64,000 nt of DNA from Qipengyuania flavescens (GTDB taxonomy: Bacteria > Pseudomonadota > Alphaproteobacteria > Sphingomonadales > Sphingomonadaceae): contig NZ_JARULD010000001.1 in assembly GCF_029688735.1 (NCBI RefSeq), positions 1 through 64,000 on the forward strand. The letters are read 5' to 3'. Positions 1-9,003 of the stretch are shown here, piece by piece (within the stretch, counting starts at the first letter, position 1; each line of letters starts with the position of its first letter). The notes beneath the pieces were generated by a model. It was not told the origin of the DNA. It saw only the letters and a program-made list of their open reading frames with translations, and did not search any database. The translations under genes and the position numbers were made by a program.

Positions 1-76
1 GGCCCCTTCGTCTAGCGGTCTAGGACGCGGCCCTTTCACGGCTGAAACACGGGTTCGAGTCCCGTAGGGGTCACCA
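1..76 (+). tRNA. tRNA-Glu (TTC), copy 1
   Basis: A complete cloverleaf can be folded. The acceptor stem GGCCCCT pairs with AGGGGTC (one G-U pair), the anticodon stem CGGCC/GGCTG closes the loop CTTTCAC, and the anticodon is TTC, which reads GAA/GAG. The T arm carries GGTTCGAGTCC and the CCA tail is encoded. An identical copy follows 125 bases downstream. Confidence 0.96.
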
Positions 77-125
77 CGGTGGCGTTTTGCATTCCGGCGA
101 TCCGAATTGTGTCGCTCCGGTATGT

Positions 126-201
126 GGCCCCTTCGTCTAGCGGTCTAGGACGCGGCCCTTTCACGGCTGAAACACGGGTTCGAGTCCCGTAGGGGTCACC
201 A
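126..201 (+). tRNA. tRNA-Glu (TTC), copy 2
   Basis: Identical over all 76 bases to the copy at 1-76, with the same TTC anticodon and encoded CCA. The 49-base spacer between the two is unique sequence, so this is a tandem duplication of the gene rather than of a longer block. The two are probably transcribed together. Confidence 0.96.
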
Positions 202-274
202 CCACTCCCTTACATGTGACAACTTTGCGAATGTGGTTGGCACGCGTGTGGTTGCGCCGCTAAGCGGCCTGTCG

Positions 275-1462
275 ATGGTTGCGCCCCGCCTTCCACTTCC
301 GGGACTTTTGCTTGCGCTCGCGACGTGCATCATACTCGCCTTCGCCGGTGTGGACCTGCTGTACGTGGTCACGATCCTTCTCGTGTGGGCCGGGTCGCTC
401 TGGCTGGCGCATTCCGAGCCCCCTGCCCCTCAGCCCGAAACGAATGGCAAAGGCTTTTCCCGGGAATCCATGGGCGAGCTGTTCGAACATTCCGAGACGC
501 CCATCATCATCACCGAACGCGACCGCGTCACCATCGCCAATCTCGCAGCGCGAGGCCTGCTCGGTTCGCACATTCTTGGCCAGGATGCCCGAATGGCGCT
601 GCGCCAACCAGAGGCGGTGCGTTTGCTCGATCGCGATGCCGACGGCAGTGCGATTGTGCGCGGCCTGTCGCGCCGCAACGACATCTGGCGGATCAATCGC
701 AAGAAGCTCGACGATCAGCTGGCAGTCGTGGAATTTGTCAACAAGACCGCCGAGGCCGACATCTCCCGCGCACACACGGACTTCGTCGCGAATGCCAGCC
801 ATGAACTTCGCACGCCCCTCGCGGCCATCATCGGTTACGTCGAAACCCTGAGCGAGGATGCGGGCAATCTGGACACGAAGACCGCCGACCGATTCCTCGA
901 TACGATCCAGCGCGAGGCGAAGCGTCTGCAAAATCTAGTCAGCGATCTAATGTCCCTGTCACGGATCGAGGCGGAAAAGCACGATCTGCCAAGCGCGCGC
1001 ATCGAGCTTTCGGGTCTGGTGGAATCGGCCGCGCGGGACGGTGCCGGTAACGAACGCCTCGATCGCCTCGACGTCGCGACAAGTGGCCAGTTCTTCATCC
1101 GCGGCGATGCCCAGCAGCTCGAGCAGCTCGTCCGCAACCTCGTCGACAACGCGCTTAAATATGGCCACGCCGACCAGCCTGTGACGATCCGCTTGCATCC
1201 GCGCGGCGACAATCGGGTGCGACTGACGGTCACGGACAGGGGTGATGGCATCGCTGCCGAGCATATTCCGCACCTCACGCGGCGCTTCTATCGCACCGAT
1301 CCCGGTCGTAGCCGCGCTTCGGGCGGAACCGGCCTCGGCCTCGCCATCGTCAAGCATATCGTCGAGCGCCACCGCGGACGGCTCGATGTGGAAAGCACTG
1401 TTGGCGAAGGCACCCGCGTCACGGTTACGCTGCCGTTGGACAACGAAGAGTCGGGCAACTGA
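275..1462 (+). CDS. phoR: Phosphate regulon sensor histidine kinase PhoR
   Basis: Membrane histidine kinase that senses phosphate status through the Pst/PhoU complex and phosphorylates PhoB. The protein begins with two closely spaced hydrophobic segments (about residues 8-45), followed by a short PAS-like region and a HisKA box with motif ASHELRTP, phosphoacceptor His176. It ends in an HATPase domain with N box NLVDNALKYG, G1 box DRGDGIA and G2 box GGTGLGLAIVKH. Start ATG 275 is preferred because it leads straight into the first membrane helix; an in-frame GTG at 233 would add 14 residues, and neither has a strong ribosome binding site. The gene heads the pst cluster, while its partner phoB lies at the other end. 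Family assignment is firm, helped by the Pst context; the start is uncertain. Confidence 0.92.
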   Translation: MVAPRLPLPGLLLALATCIILAFAGVDLLYVVTILLVWAGSLWLAHSEPPAPQPETNGKGFSRESMGELFEHSETPIIITERDRVTIANLAARGLLGSHILGQDARMALRQPEAVRLLDRDADGSAIVRGLSRRNDIWRINRKKLDDQLAVVEFVNKTAEADISRAHTDFVANASHELRTPLAAIIGYVETLSEDAGNLDTKTADRFLDTIQREAKRLQNLVSDLMSLSRIEAEKHDLPSARIELSGLVESAARDGAGNERLDRLDVATSGQFFIRGDAQQLEQLVRNLVDNALKYGHADQPVTIRLHPRGDNRVRLTVTDRGDGIAAEHIPHLTRRFYRTDPGRSRASGGTGLGLAIVKHIVERHRGRLDVESTVGEGTRVTVTLPLDNEESGN

Positions 1463-1535
1463 CGCTTCTCAACGAGCGAAAGTTCACCGATGGTCCACAG
1501 CTTGTCCCTCTGTCGAGTACGACCGCGTCCATGGG

Positions 1536-1553
1536 CTGTCACAATAGTGTAAT
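1536..1553 (+). promoter_or_regulatory. Predicted PHO box upstream of the porin gene
   Basis: The sequence CTGTCACAATAGTGTAAT has two 7-base half-sites (CTGTCAC and GTGTAAT) at the 11-base period expected for a PhoB dimer. It ends 54 bases before the porin start codon and resembles the boxes at 2970 and 8204. The second half-site is the weakest of the set. Confidence 0.75.
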
Positions 1554-1607
1554 TTGCCGGTCATAGGGGCGTCGCCGGATCGAAACATTCCCGTCCAAGG
1601 AACTCCA

Positions 1608-2954
1608 ATGAACCGCATGATTCGCCTCTCCGTGGCAGCGGCAGCGCTCAGCTGCACGATGGCCACCCCCGTACTCGCGCAGGATGTCACGGTGTCTTCC
1701 GACGAGCTGGCAGCCATGCGCGCGCAGCTCCAGGCGATGAACGCCCGCATCGACCAGCTCGAAAGCGAGCTCGCGGCGGCGAAACAGGTCAACACGGCGC
1801 AGGACGAGGTCATCGCTGCCACTTCTGCAGCTGCCGAGTCGGCGGCCGATCCGGTCGTCGAGGAACTCGCCAAGAACGATGGCTGGAGCTTCAAGCCGCG
1901 CGGTCGCCTGATGTACGACGCTGGTTTCACCAATGCACCGAATTCCACGGGTGCGGTCGACGGCTTCGGCAACGAAGTCCGCCGGGCGCGCCTCGGGGCC
2001 TCGGGCGATATCCCGGGCGGCTTCGGCTACAAGTTCGAGGTAGACTTCGCGGGCAACGAAATCGACGTTGCGGATGCGATCCTCACTTACGGGGACGGAC
2101 CCCTCGAAATCGCAATCGGCCACCAAAATAATTTTCAGTCGCTCGAAGAGCTGACCAGCAGTCTGCACACGACCTTCATCGAACGCGCCGCCTTTACCGA
2201 CGCCTTCGGCTTCGAGCGCCGCATCGGTGCCTCGGTAGCCTACGAAGCCGGTATCGTCCTCGCCCAGGCCGGTGTCTTCACCGACAATTTCGACGACACT
2301 GAAACCAAGAACCGCGGTGTCGACGGTCGTCTCGTGATTATGCCCGCGATGGGCGATGCCCAGCTGCACTTGGGCGGCTCGGTCCATTACAACGACATCG
2401 ACGAAGTGGGCGCGACCGTCCGTTACCGCCAGCGCCCGCTGGTGCATTTTACCTCGGAGCGTTTCGTCAACACCGGCAATCTCGGTGCCGATAGCGAGTT
2501 CGGACTGGGCCTAGAAGCCGCCGCGATCGCCGGTCCGTTTCATGCCGCCGCCGAAGGCTTCTGGCAGACCGTCAACATGCCCGGCGCGACGGAGGATCCG
2601 ACCTTCTTCGGCGGCTATGCCGAACTTGGCTACTACCTGACGGCAGGCGATACGCGCGGCTATAAGGGCGGCAAGTTCGATCGGACCAAGCCGTCCAATC
2701 CCGTCGGCAAGGGGGGCATCGGATCGGTGCAGTTCAACCTGCGCTACGATTATCTCGATCTCAACGACGCGGGCGTCCTCGGTGGGACGCAGAACGGCTA
2801 CCTCGCCTCGCTGATCTGGAAGCCGACCGCCTACGTCCTTTTCGGCGTCAACTACGGCCTGCTGGAATATGACAACGCCGTCATCCCGACCGCCGACGGT
2901 GACACATCCTATTCCGTGGACGCCTTCGGCGTGCGTGCCCAAGTGGACTTCTGA
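1608..2954 (+). CDS. Phosphate-selective porin, OprO/OprP family
   Basis: Outer-membrane beta-barrel channel of the Porin_O_P family, likely carrying phosphate or other anions into the periplasm during phosphate starvation. The 448-residue protein starts with a signal peptide (residues 1-22, ending AAAALSCTMATPVLAQ). A coiled-coil stretch follows (about 28-60, MRAQLQAMNARIDQLESEL), as in trimeric porins with an N-terminal stalk. The rest is a long series of alternating-pattern strands ending in the typical aromatic terminus VRAQVDF. Start ATG 1608 has AAGGA six bases upstream; an earlier in-frame GTG/ATG-like start at 1554 would abut the PHO box and precede the signal peptide. Position between phoR and pstS, with its own PHO box, supports phosphate uptake. 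Confidence 0.9.
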   Translation: MNRMIRLSVAAAALSCTMATPVLAQDVTVSSDELAAMRAQLQAMNARIDQLESELAAAKQVNTAQDEVIAATSAAAESAADPVVEELAKNDGWSFKPRGRLMYDAGFTNAPNSTGAVDGFGNEVRRARLGASGDIPGGFGYKFEVDFAGNEIDVADAILTYGDGPLEIAIGHQNNFQSLEELTSSLHTTFIERAAFTDAFGFERRIGASVAYEAGIVLAQAGVFTDNFDDTETKNRGVDGRLVIMPAMGDAQLHLGGSVHYNDIDEVGATVRYRQRPLVHFTSERFVNTGNLGADSEFGLGLEAAAIAGPFHAAAEGFWQTVNMPGATEDPTFFGGYAELGYYLTAGDTRGYKGGKFDRTKPSNPVGKGGIGSVQFNLRYDYLDLNDAGVLGGTQNGYLASLIWKPTAYVLFGVNYGLLEYDNAVIPTADGDTSYSVDAFGVRAQVDF

Positions 2955-2969
2955 TCCGCGGTCAGACTT

Positions 2970-2987
2970 CTGTCGCAACCCTGTAAC
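2970..2987 (+). promoter_or_regulatory. Predicted PHO box upstream of pstS
   Basis: CTGTCGCAACCCTGTAAC consists of two good half-sites (CTGTCGC, CTGTAAC) separated by four bases, the standard PhoB direct repeat. It lies 45 bases upstream of the pstS start, in a 78-base gap after the porin gene, and probably drives the whole pstSCAB-phoU run. Confidence 0.85.
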
Positions 2988-3032
2988 ATCGAAGCGCTTA
3001 TGCGCCGCTAGTTAACACGTAAGGGATCTATC

Positions 3033-4079
3033 ATGACCAAGACCAAATCCTTCATTTTCGCTGCAGTCTCGGCTGCCGCTCTCGCCGCTTGCGGCGGCGG
3101 TGCGGGCGATTCCGCTTCGCGCGATTCGATCCGTGCGGTCGGCTCCTCGACGGTGTTCCCCTTCGCCAAGGCCGTCTCCGAAGCCTTCGCGCGCTCGAAC
3201 CCCGACTACAAGAGCCCGATCATCGAATCGACCGGCACCGGCGGCGGCATGAACCTGTTCTGCTCGGGCGTCGGCGCAGATACGCCGGACATGACCCATG
3301 CCTCGCGCCGCATGAAGGCCAGCGAATTTGCCGACTGCCAGGCCAATGGCGTCAACGAAATCACGGAAATCCAGGTCGGCCTCGACGGTATCGCCTTCGC
3401 ATCGGCGCAGGGCGGAATCATGATGAATTTGACCCCGCAGCATGTGTACGAAGCGCTTGCTGCAAATCCCTATGGCGAAGAGCAGACCAACGAAACCTGG
3501 TCCGACGTCGATCCGTCGCTCCCCAACGAGCCGATCCTCGTTTACGGGCCACCCAGCACGTCGGGCACGCGCGATGCACTGAAGGAACTGGTCCTCGAAG
3601 TAGGCTGCGACACCAATGCCGAAATGAAGGCGCTCAAGGACAGCGACGAAGATCGTCACGCACAGCTGTGCACCGAAGTGCGATCGGACGGGGCCTATGT
3701 CGACCAGGGCGAGCAGGACAACCTCATTGTCCAGAAAATCGAAGGCAATCCCAAGGCCGTCGGCGTCTTCGGCTACAGCTATCTCGAAGAGAATGCGGAC
3801 AAGGTCCAAGGCTTGCCGATGAACGGCGTCGAGCCGACCTACGAGAACATCGCCAACTTCGACTATCCCGGTGCCCGTCCGCTCTACGTCTATGTGAAGA
3901 AGGCCCACCTCGATGCCATTCCGGGCCTGCGCGAATACCTTGCCCAGTGGACCACCATGTGGGGCAAAGGCGGGGAACTCTCGAAGATCGGGCTTGTCGC
4001 ATCGCCTGACGACGTTATGGCGGCCAACACCAAGGCGGCGACCGAGTACACCACGCTCGACGGCGCGCAGCTGAAGTAA
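3033..4079 (+). CDS. pstS: Phosphate ABC transporter substrate-binding protein PstS
   Basis: Periplasmic, probably lipid-anchored phosphate receptor of the high-affinity Pst transporter. The 348-residue protein has a lipoprotein signal peptide with lipobox LAAC (Cys19) followed by a Gly-rich linker. The mature domain opens with IRAVGSSTVFPFAKAVSEAF, the phosphate-binding GSSTV signature of PstS. A second ligand loop appears as PPSTSGTRDALKEL, where SGTRD is the usual phosphate-contacting segment. ATG 3033 is preceded by AAGGGA. It is the first gene of pstS-pstC-pstA-pstB-phoU-phoB, with 17 bases to pstC, and a PHO box lies upstream. Assignment is secure. Confidence 0.97.
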   Translation: MTKTKSFIFAAVSAAALAACGGGAGDSASRDSIRAVGSSTVFPFAKAVSEAFARSNPDYKSPIIESTGTGGGMNLFCSGVGADTPDMTHASRRMKASEFADCQANGVNEITEIQVGLDGIAFASAQGGIMMNLTPQHVYEALAANPYGEEQTNETWSDVDPSLPNEPILVYGPPSTSGTRDALKELVLEVGCDTNAEMKALKDSDEDRHAQLCTEVRSDGAYVDQGEQDNLIVQKIEGNPKAVGVFGYSYLEENADKVQGLPMNGVEPTYENIANFDYPGARPLYVYVKKAHLDAIPGLREYLAQWTTMWGKGGELSKIGLVASPDDVMAANTKAATEYTTLDGAQLK

Positions 4080-4096
4080 GGCAAGCACACTAGCGT

Positions 4097-5482
4097 ATGT
4101 CACCGACCATCCTGCTTCTCCTGGCCCTCGGCCTCGGGCTCGCCGGATGGTTGGCGGCCCGCGCGCGCGCCTGGACGCTCCGCCGCGAAAGCGCTGACGG
4201 GCGGCTGTCGAGCCTGCCGACCTACCATGCGTGGTATGTCGCGCTCTGGATCGTGCTGCCCCTCCTCGCCTTCGTCGCATTGTGGAGCGCGATCGCGCCC
4301 GGTCTCATCAGCCAGGCTGTGCTCTCCAGCCCGGCGGCCGCCGATCTTCCCGCATTCGGGTTCCAGCGCCAGACGATTCTCAACGAAGCCCGCGCGGTCG
4401 CGACAGGAGCGGCGCCTGCCGTTTTCAATCCGCAGGCGCGGGATCTGGTCGAGCCGTTCAGGGATGCGCTGTCCTATTACAACACGATCGGCATAGTGGT
4501 TACCTTGCTGATCGCATTCCTTGCGGGCACGTGGGCATTCTTGCGTCTCAAGCCGGACTTTGCCGCGCGTACGCGGGTGGAGCGGATTGTGATGGCGATC
4601 CTGCTGGCCGCATCGCTGGTCGCCATCCTGACGACCATCGGTATCCTCGCCAGCCTCATTTTCGAAACCGTGCGCTTCTTCGGCATGGTTTCGCCGATCG
4701 ATTTCCTGTTCGGTACCCATTGGGGGCCGGACCCCATGGCCAATCCAGACAATCCGGATGCATCCCGCTACGGCGCGATTCCGCTGTTCTGGGGTACGCT
4801 ATTCATCGGTGCGATCATCGCCATGATCGTTGCGATCCCGCTTGGATTGATGAGCGCGATCTATCTCACGCAATATGCGAATCCGAGGGTCCGTTCGTGG
4901 GTGAAGCCTGCCCTCGAGATCCTCGCTGGCGTGCCGACCGTGGTCTATGGCTATTTCGCGGCACTCACCATCGCGCCTGCGATCCGCGACCTTGCCATCG
5001 ATCTCGGCGCTTCCAACCCCTCCAGCGAAAGCGCGCTGGCGGCAGGCCTGGTCATGGGCGTGATGATCATTCCCTTCGTCAGCTCGATGGCCGACGACAG
5101 CATCGCGGCGGTCCCGCAATCCATGCGCGACGGCAGCCTGGCGATGGGCGCGACCACCAATGAAACCATCCGCCGTGTATTAGTGCCGGCAGCACTGCCC
5201 GGCATCGTGGCAGGCGTCATGCTGGCCATCAGCCGCGCGATCGGCGAGACGATGATCGTGGTGATGGCAGCCTCGACCGCCGCAAACCTCAGCGGTAATC
5301 CGCTCGAATCGATGACCACGGTGACCGTGCAGATCGTCGCCATGCTTACGGGTGAAGGCAGCTTCGATCATCCGGCCACGCTGAGCGCCTTCGCGCTGGG
5401 TTTCGTGCTCTTCATGGTCACCCTCGGCCTCAATTTTGTCGCCCTGCGCGTCGTCAAACGGTATCGCGAAGCTTATGAGTGA
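4097..5482 (+). CDS. pstC: Phosphate ABC transporter permease PstC
   Basis: Inner-membrane permease subunit of the Pst complex. At 461 residues it is longer than the enteric form, because the N-terminal half (about 1-160) holds extra membrane segments and a periplasmic insert, as is common in alphaproteobacteria. The C-terminal half is a BinPD-type permease domain with several helices. Its coupling loop has the PstC-like motif DGSLAMGATTNETIRRVLVP, followed by ALPGIVAGVMLAISRAIGET. It follows pstS by 17 bases and its last codons overlap pstA by 8 bases, which suggests translational coupling. Confidence 0.95.
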   Translation: MSPTILLLLALGLGLAGWLAARARAWTLRRESADGRLSSLPTYHAWYVALWIVLPLLAFVALWSAIAPGLISQAVLSSPAAADLPAFGFQRQTILNEARAVATGAAPAVFNPQARDLVEPFRDALSYYNTIGIVVTLLIAFLAGTWAFLRLKPDFAARTRVERIVMAILLAASLVAILTTIGILASLIFETVRFFGMVSPIDFLFGTHWGPDPMANPDNPDASRYGAIPLFWGTLFIGAIIAMIVAIPLGLMSAIYLTQYANPRVRSWVKPALEILAGVPTVVYGYFAALTIAPAIRDLAIDLGASNPSSESALAAGLVMGVMIIPFVSSMADDSIAAVPQSMRDGSLAMGATTNETIRRVLVPAALPGIVAGVMLAISRAIGETMIVVMAASTAANLSGNPLESMTTVTVQIVAMLTGEGSFDHPATLSAFALGFVLFMVTLGLNFVALRVVKRYREAYE

Positions 5483-6737
5483 AGAGGCCGCCACCATGCG
5501 CGCCCCGACGCGCACCGCCGCCTTCGAAGCGCGGCTAAAGAAGCGCTACGCCGCCGAACGCCGTTTCAAGGCAATCGGCCTCGGCGCGATCCTGTTCTCG
5601 GTCGCAGTGCTGGTGTTCCTGCTCGGCACGATGACGATCAACGGCATCGGCGGCTTCCAGCGCGTCGAAGTGGAAGTGCCGATCGATTTTACGCAGGCCG
5701 GCATATCCGCCGATGCCTCGACCATGGCGCAGTCGGGAGCAGTCCAGTCTCTCGAAGCGCAAGGACTGCCCGATGTCGTGCAGTATTTCGCCACCGAGGC
5801 ACTCGGCGACGAGGCAGCCGAGCAGCTCGGCGGTCAGGCGTGGCGCGATGTAGCGGCGGCAATTGCAGCCGATCCAGGCATCCTGCGCGAACAAGTGACC
5901 TTCTCGCTGCCAGCCTCGGCCGACCTGGCTTCCGGGTACGAAGGCGAAGGCTCGCCGGAGATGCAGGCGCTGGCGAACTCGCTCTACGAGCAGGGCCGGA
6001 TCGGCAAGAATTTCGACCCGGGGTTCCTCTCCCGCGCCGACGCCACCAATCCGCAGCAAGTCGGCATCTGGGGCGCGCTCAAGGGCTCGATGCTGACAAT
6101 GGTGGTCACGCTGTTGTTAGCTTTCCCGATCGGCGTGCTGGCGGCGCTCTATCTCGAGGAATACGCGCCGAAGAACAAATGGACCGACATCATCGAGCTG
6201 TCGATCAACAACCTCGCCGCGGTCCCGTCAATCATCTTCGGACTGCTCGGGCTCGCCGTATTCCTGACGATCTTCCCGAACCTGCGCTCCGCGCCGGTGA
6301 TCGGCGGCATGACGCTGGCCCTAATGACCATGCCGGTGATCGTCATCGCGGGCCGGAATGCGATCAAGGCCGTCCCGCCGAGCATCCGCGACGGCGCGCT
6401 GGCCGTCGGCGCCTCGCCGGTACAAGTCGTGTTCCATCACGTCCTGCCTCTCGCCCTTCCCGGTATCCTTACCGGCACGATTATCGGCATGGCTCGCGCC
6501 CTCGGTGAGACCGCTCCGCTGCTGATGATCGGCATGCGCGCTTTCGTGGCGACACCGCCAGACGGCTTTACGTCTCCGGCCACAGTCCTGCCGATGCAGA
6601 TCTTCTTGTGGTCCGATGAAATCGACCGCGGCTTTGTGGAACGCACCAGCGCGGCGATTATCGTGCTATTGCTGTTCCTGCTCCTGATGAACGGACTCGC
6701 AATCTACCTGCGCAACAAATTCGAGAAAAGCTGGTGA
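5475..6737 (+). CDS. pstA: Phosphate ABC transporter permease PstA
   Basis: Second membrane permease of the Pst transporter, 420 residues from ATG 5475. The N-terminal extension (about residues 45-190) contains one helix and then a soluble periplasmic insert of the DUF3333 type found in alphaproteobacterial PstA. The permease domain carries the coupling-loop motif [20 protein letters not shown] and the helix [20 protein letters not shown]. Start 5475 was chosen because it begins a basic cytoplasmic leader and overlaps the pstC stop by 8 bases; an upstream in-frame ATG-like start at 5436 lies wholly inside pstC. The stop overlaps the pstB GTG start (GTGA). Confidence 0.94.
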   Translation: MSEEAATMRAPTRTAAFEARLKKRYAAERRFKAIGLGAILFSVAVLVFLLGTMTINGIGGFQRVEVEVPIDFTQAGISADASTMAQSGAVQSLEAQGLPDVVQYFATEALGDEAAEQLGGQAWRDVAAAIAADPGILREQVTFSLPASADLASGYEGEGSPEMQALANSLYEQGRIGKNFDPGFLSRADATNPQQVGIWGALKGSMLTMVVTLLLAFPIGVLAALYLEEYAPKNKWTDIIELSINNLAAVPSIIFGLLGLAVFLTIFPNLRSAPVIGGMTLALMTMPVIVIAGRNAIKAVPPSIRDGALAVGASPVQVVFHHVLPLALPGILTGTIIGMARALGETAPLLMIGMRAFVATPPDGFTSPATVLPMQIFLWSDEIDRGFVERTSAAIIVLLLFLLLMNGLAIYLRNKFEKSW

Positions 6738-7522
6738 CCGTAGTACACGAAAACCTTGAAGCGACCGACGCCAAGATGAGCGCGCGCGACGTCTCCGTGT
6801 TCTACGGCGACAAGAAGGCGATCGACGAGGTGTCGATCGAAATTCCGACCAAGTATGTGACGGCCTTTATCGGCCCGTCGGGCTGCGGCAAGTCGACCTT
6901 CCTCCGCACGCTGAACCGGATGAACGACACCATTCCCTCGGCGCGGGTCGAGGGCGAGATCACTTTGGACGGCGAAGACATCTACCGTTCCAAGATGGAT
7001 GTGGTGCAACTTCGCGCCCGGGTCGGGATGGTGTTCCAGAAGCCCAATCCCTTCCCCAAATCGATCTACGAAAACATCGCTTACGGGCCCAAGATCCACG
7101 GTCTTGCCGAGGGCAAGGACGAACTCGATGCCATCGTCGAACGCTCGCTGAAGCGTGCGGGTCTGTGGGAAGAAGTAAAAGACCGTCTGCAAGACAGCGG
7201 CACAGCGCTTTCCGGCGGCCAGCAGCAGCGCCTGTGCATTGCGCGCGCCATCGCGGTCGATCCGGAAGTCATCCTGATGGACGAGCCGTGTTCGGCACTC
7301 GACCCGATTGCGACGGCGAAAATCGAAGAGCTGATTGCGGAACTCAACGGCCGCTATGCCATCGTGATCGTGACCCACTCGATGCAACAGGCTGCCCGCG
7401 TCAGCCAGCGCACGGCTTTCTTCCACTTGGGAAAGATGGTGGAATACGGTCGTACTTCTGACATATTCACCAATCCGCTGGAGCAGCGCACCCAGGATTA
7501 CATCACTGGACGGTACGGATAA
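6734..7522 (+). CDS. pstB: Phosphate ABC transporter ATP-binding protein PstB
   Basis: Cytoplasmic ATPase that powers phosphate import and contributes to PhoR signalling. The 262-residue protein has all nucleotide-binding motifs: Walker [10 protein letters not shown] (residues 47-55), Q loop in [22 protein letters not shown] signature [14 protein letters not shown], Walker [14 protein letters not shown] and the switch His in [12 protein letters not shown]. The FQKPNPFP string is characteristic of PstB. It begins at GTG 6734, overlapping the pstA stop by four bases, and phoU starts four bases after its stop, so the genes are one operon. Confidence 0.97.
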   Translation: MTVVHENLEATDAKMSARDVSVFYGDKKAIDEVSIEIPTKYVTAFIGPSGCGKSTFLRTLNRMNDTIPSARVEGEITLDGEDIYRSKMDVVQLRARVGMVFQKPNPFPKSIYENIAYGPKIHGLAEGKDELDAIVERSLKRAGLWEEVKDRLQDSGTALSGGQQQRLCIARAIAVDPEVILMDEPCSALDPIATAKIEELIAELNGRYAIVIVTHSMQQAARVSQRTAFFHLGKMVEYGRTSDIFTNPLEQRTQDYITGRYG

Positions 7523-7526
7523 GACC

Positions 7527-8207
7527 ATGGATTCCATTCAAGAACATACCGTCAAGGCCTTCGACGAAGACATCACGCGCCTGCGCGGCCTGATCGCCGA
7601 GATGGGCGGCCTCGCCGAGGCGGCCATCCAGCAGGCGATCGATGCGCTGGTGAAAGGCGACGACGAGCTTTCCGATCGGATCGTCAAGGCCGACAAGAAG
7701 ATCGACGTGCTCGAAAGCGAAGTCGACAAATTGGCTGTGCGCATCATCGCATTGCGCGCACCCATGGCGGACGACCTTCGCGAAGTCATCGCCGCCCTGA
7801 AGATCGCCGGCGTGGTCGAGCGGATCGGCGACTATTCCAAGAACATCGCCAAGGCGAGCAAGGAAATCGGCTCCAACCGCAAGCAGTTCGAGCCGCTCAC
7901 CCTCCTGCCCGCAATGGCCGAAGTTGCAAGCGAGATGGTGCACGATGTGCTCACCGCCTATGCCGCACGCGATGCCGAATTGGCGCGCGAGGTCATTGCC
8001 GCGGACGAGAAGGTGGACGCCTTCTACAACTCGATTTTCCGCAATCTCGTCAGCCACATGGTCGAAAATCCTTCAACAATTTCGAGCGCGGCGCAGCTAC
8101 TGTTCGTGGCGCGCAACCTCGAACGCATCGGCGACCATGCGACCAATGTCGCGGAGATGGTCCACTTCGCCGCCGTCGGAACATATCCGCCCGACGAAGA
8201 CGACTGA
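7527..8207 (+). CDS. phoU: Phosphate signalling complex protein PhoU
   Basis: Cytoplasmic all-helical regulator that links PstB to PhoR and keeps the Pho regulon off when phosphate is plentiful. The 226-residue protein shows the two repeated three-helix bundles of the family. The metal-binding ExxxD-type helices are visible in VESEVDKLAVRIIALRAPMA-like form, and the second repeat has FVARNLERIGDHATNVAEMV, a strong PhoU signature. It lies between pstB and phoB, the usual place. Its TGA stop falls inside the PHO box that precedes phoB. Confidence 0.96.
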   Translation: MDSIQEHTVKAFDEDITRLRGLIAEMGGLAEAAIQQAIDALVKGDDELSDRIVKADKKIDVLESEVDKLAVRIIALRAPMADDLREVIAALKIAGVVERIGDYSKNIAKASKEIGSNRKQFEPLTLLPAMAEVASEMVHDVLTAYAARDAELAREVIAADEKVDAFYNSIFRNLVSHMVENPSTISSAAQLLFVARNLERIGDHATNVAEMVHFAAVGTYPPDEDD

Positions 8208-8221
8208 CACAATTCTGTAGC
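8204..8221 (+). promoter_or_regulatory. Predicted PHO box upstream of phoB
   Basis: CTGACACAATTCTGTAGC gives two half-sites with the 11-base period. The first overlaps the phoU stop codon. The box ends only 17 bases before ATG 8239, so it could allow PhoB to amplify its own expression independently of the pst operon promoter. Confidence 0.72.
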
Positions 8222-8238
8222 GCGAAGGTCATACTGCC

Positions 8239-8961
8239 ATGCCCGACAAGGAATCATCGCGGGAAGGCAAGGATTTGAACGCGGCCAAGCTATTGCTGGT
8301 AGAGGACGATCCGGCCCTCTCCGAACTGCTCGAATATCGTTTCGCCAATGAAGGCTACGACGTGCGCACTACCGCCGATGGCGATGAGGCGCTGCTGATG
8401 GCATCAGAGGAAACCCCCGATCTCGTCATCCTCGACTGGATGATCGAAGGCACCAGCGGGATCGAAGTCTGCCGTCGCCTGCGGCGTGACAAGGAAACGG
8501 CGCATGTGCCGATCATCATGCTCACAGCGCGCGAGACCGAAGACGACCGGGTCCGTGGCCTCGATACCGGAGCCGACGACTACCTCACCAAGCCGTTCAG
8601 CCCGCGCGAGCTTCTGGCGCGCGTCGCAGCCGTGATGCGGCGTATTCGGCCCGTGCTCGCCGGTGAGACGATCGCGGTGGGCGACATCGTGCTCGACCCG
8701 GTCGCGCATAAGGTCACTCGCCGCGGCCAGGGCGTGCAACTGGGCCCGACCGAGTACCGGCTGCTCAAGTTCTTCATGGAGAGCCCGGGCCGGGTATTCA
8801 GCCGCGGTCAGTTGCTCGACGGCGTCTGGGGTACCGAAAGCGAAATCGAGCTGCGGACCGTCGACGTCCACATCCGCCGCCTGCGCAAGGCCATCGAGAT
8901 CGACGGTGCTAAGGATCCGGTACGAACGGTCCGCAGTGCGGGATATTCCCTCGAAGCCTGA
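8239..8961 (+). CDS. phoB: Phosphate regulon response regulator PhoB
   Basis: OmpR-family transcription factor that binds PHO boxes when phosphorylated by PhoR. Residues about 13-130 form a receiver domain with acidic pocket VEDD, phosphoacceptor Asp66 in VILDWMIEG, the conserved Thr in IIMLTAR and the Lys in DDYLTKPFSP. Residues about 140-235 form a winged helix with GPTEYRLLKFFMESPGRVFS and RTVDVHIRRLRKAI, typical of PhoB. ATG 8239 is used here. An in-frame TTG at 8275 with GGAAGG seven bases upstream is a real alternative, since a transcript driven from the adjacent PHO box would begin close to ATG 8239. Confidence 0.96.
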   Translation: MPDKESSREGKDLNAAKLLLVEDDPALSELLEYRFANEGYDVRTTADGDEALLMASEETPDLVILDWMIEGTSGIEVCRRLRRDKETAHVPIIMLTARETEDDRVRGLDTGADDYLTKPFSPRELLARVAAVMRRIRPVLAGETIAVGDIVLDPVAHKVTRRGQGVQLGPTEYRLLKFFMESPGRVFSRGQLLDGVWGTESEIELRTVDVHIRRLRKAIEIDGAKDPVRTVRSAGYSLEA

Positions 8962-9003
8962 CCGTTCAGCCTGCGACAAGGCTAAGCGTGCAAACTCCAG
9001 AGG

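Noticed and set aside
211-232. Possible PHO box before phoR (CATGTGACAACTTTGCG)
   Set aside because: Only one half-site is recognisable and the 11-base period is not kept, unlike the three accepted boxes.
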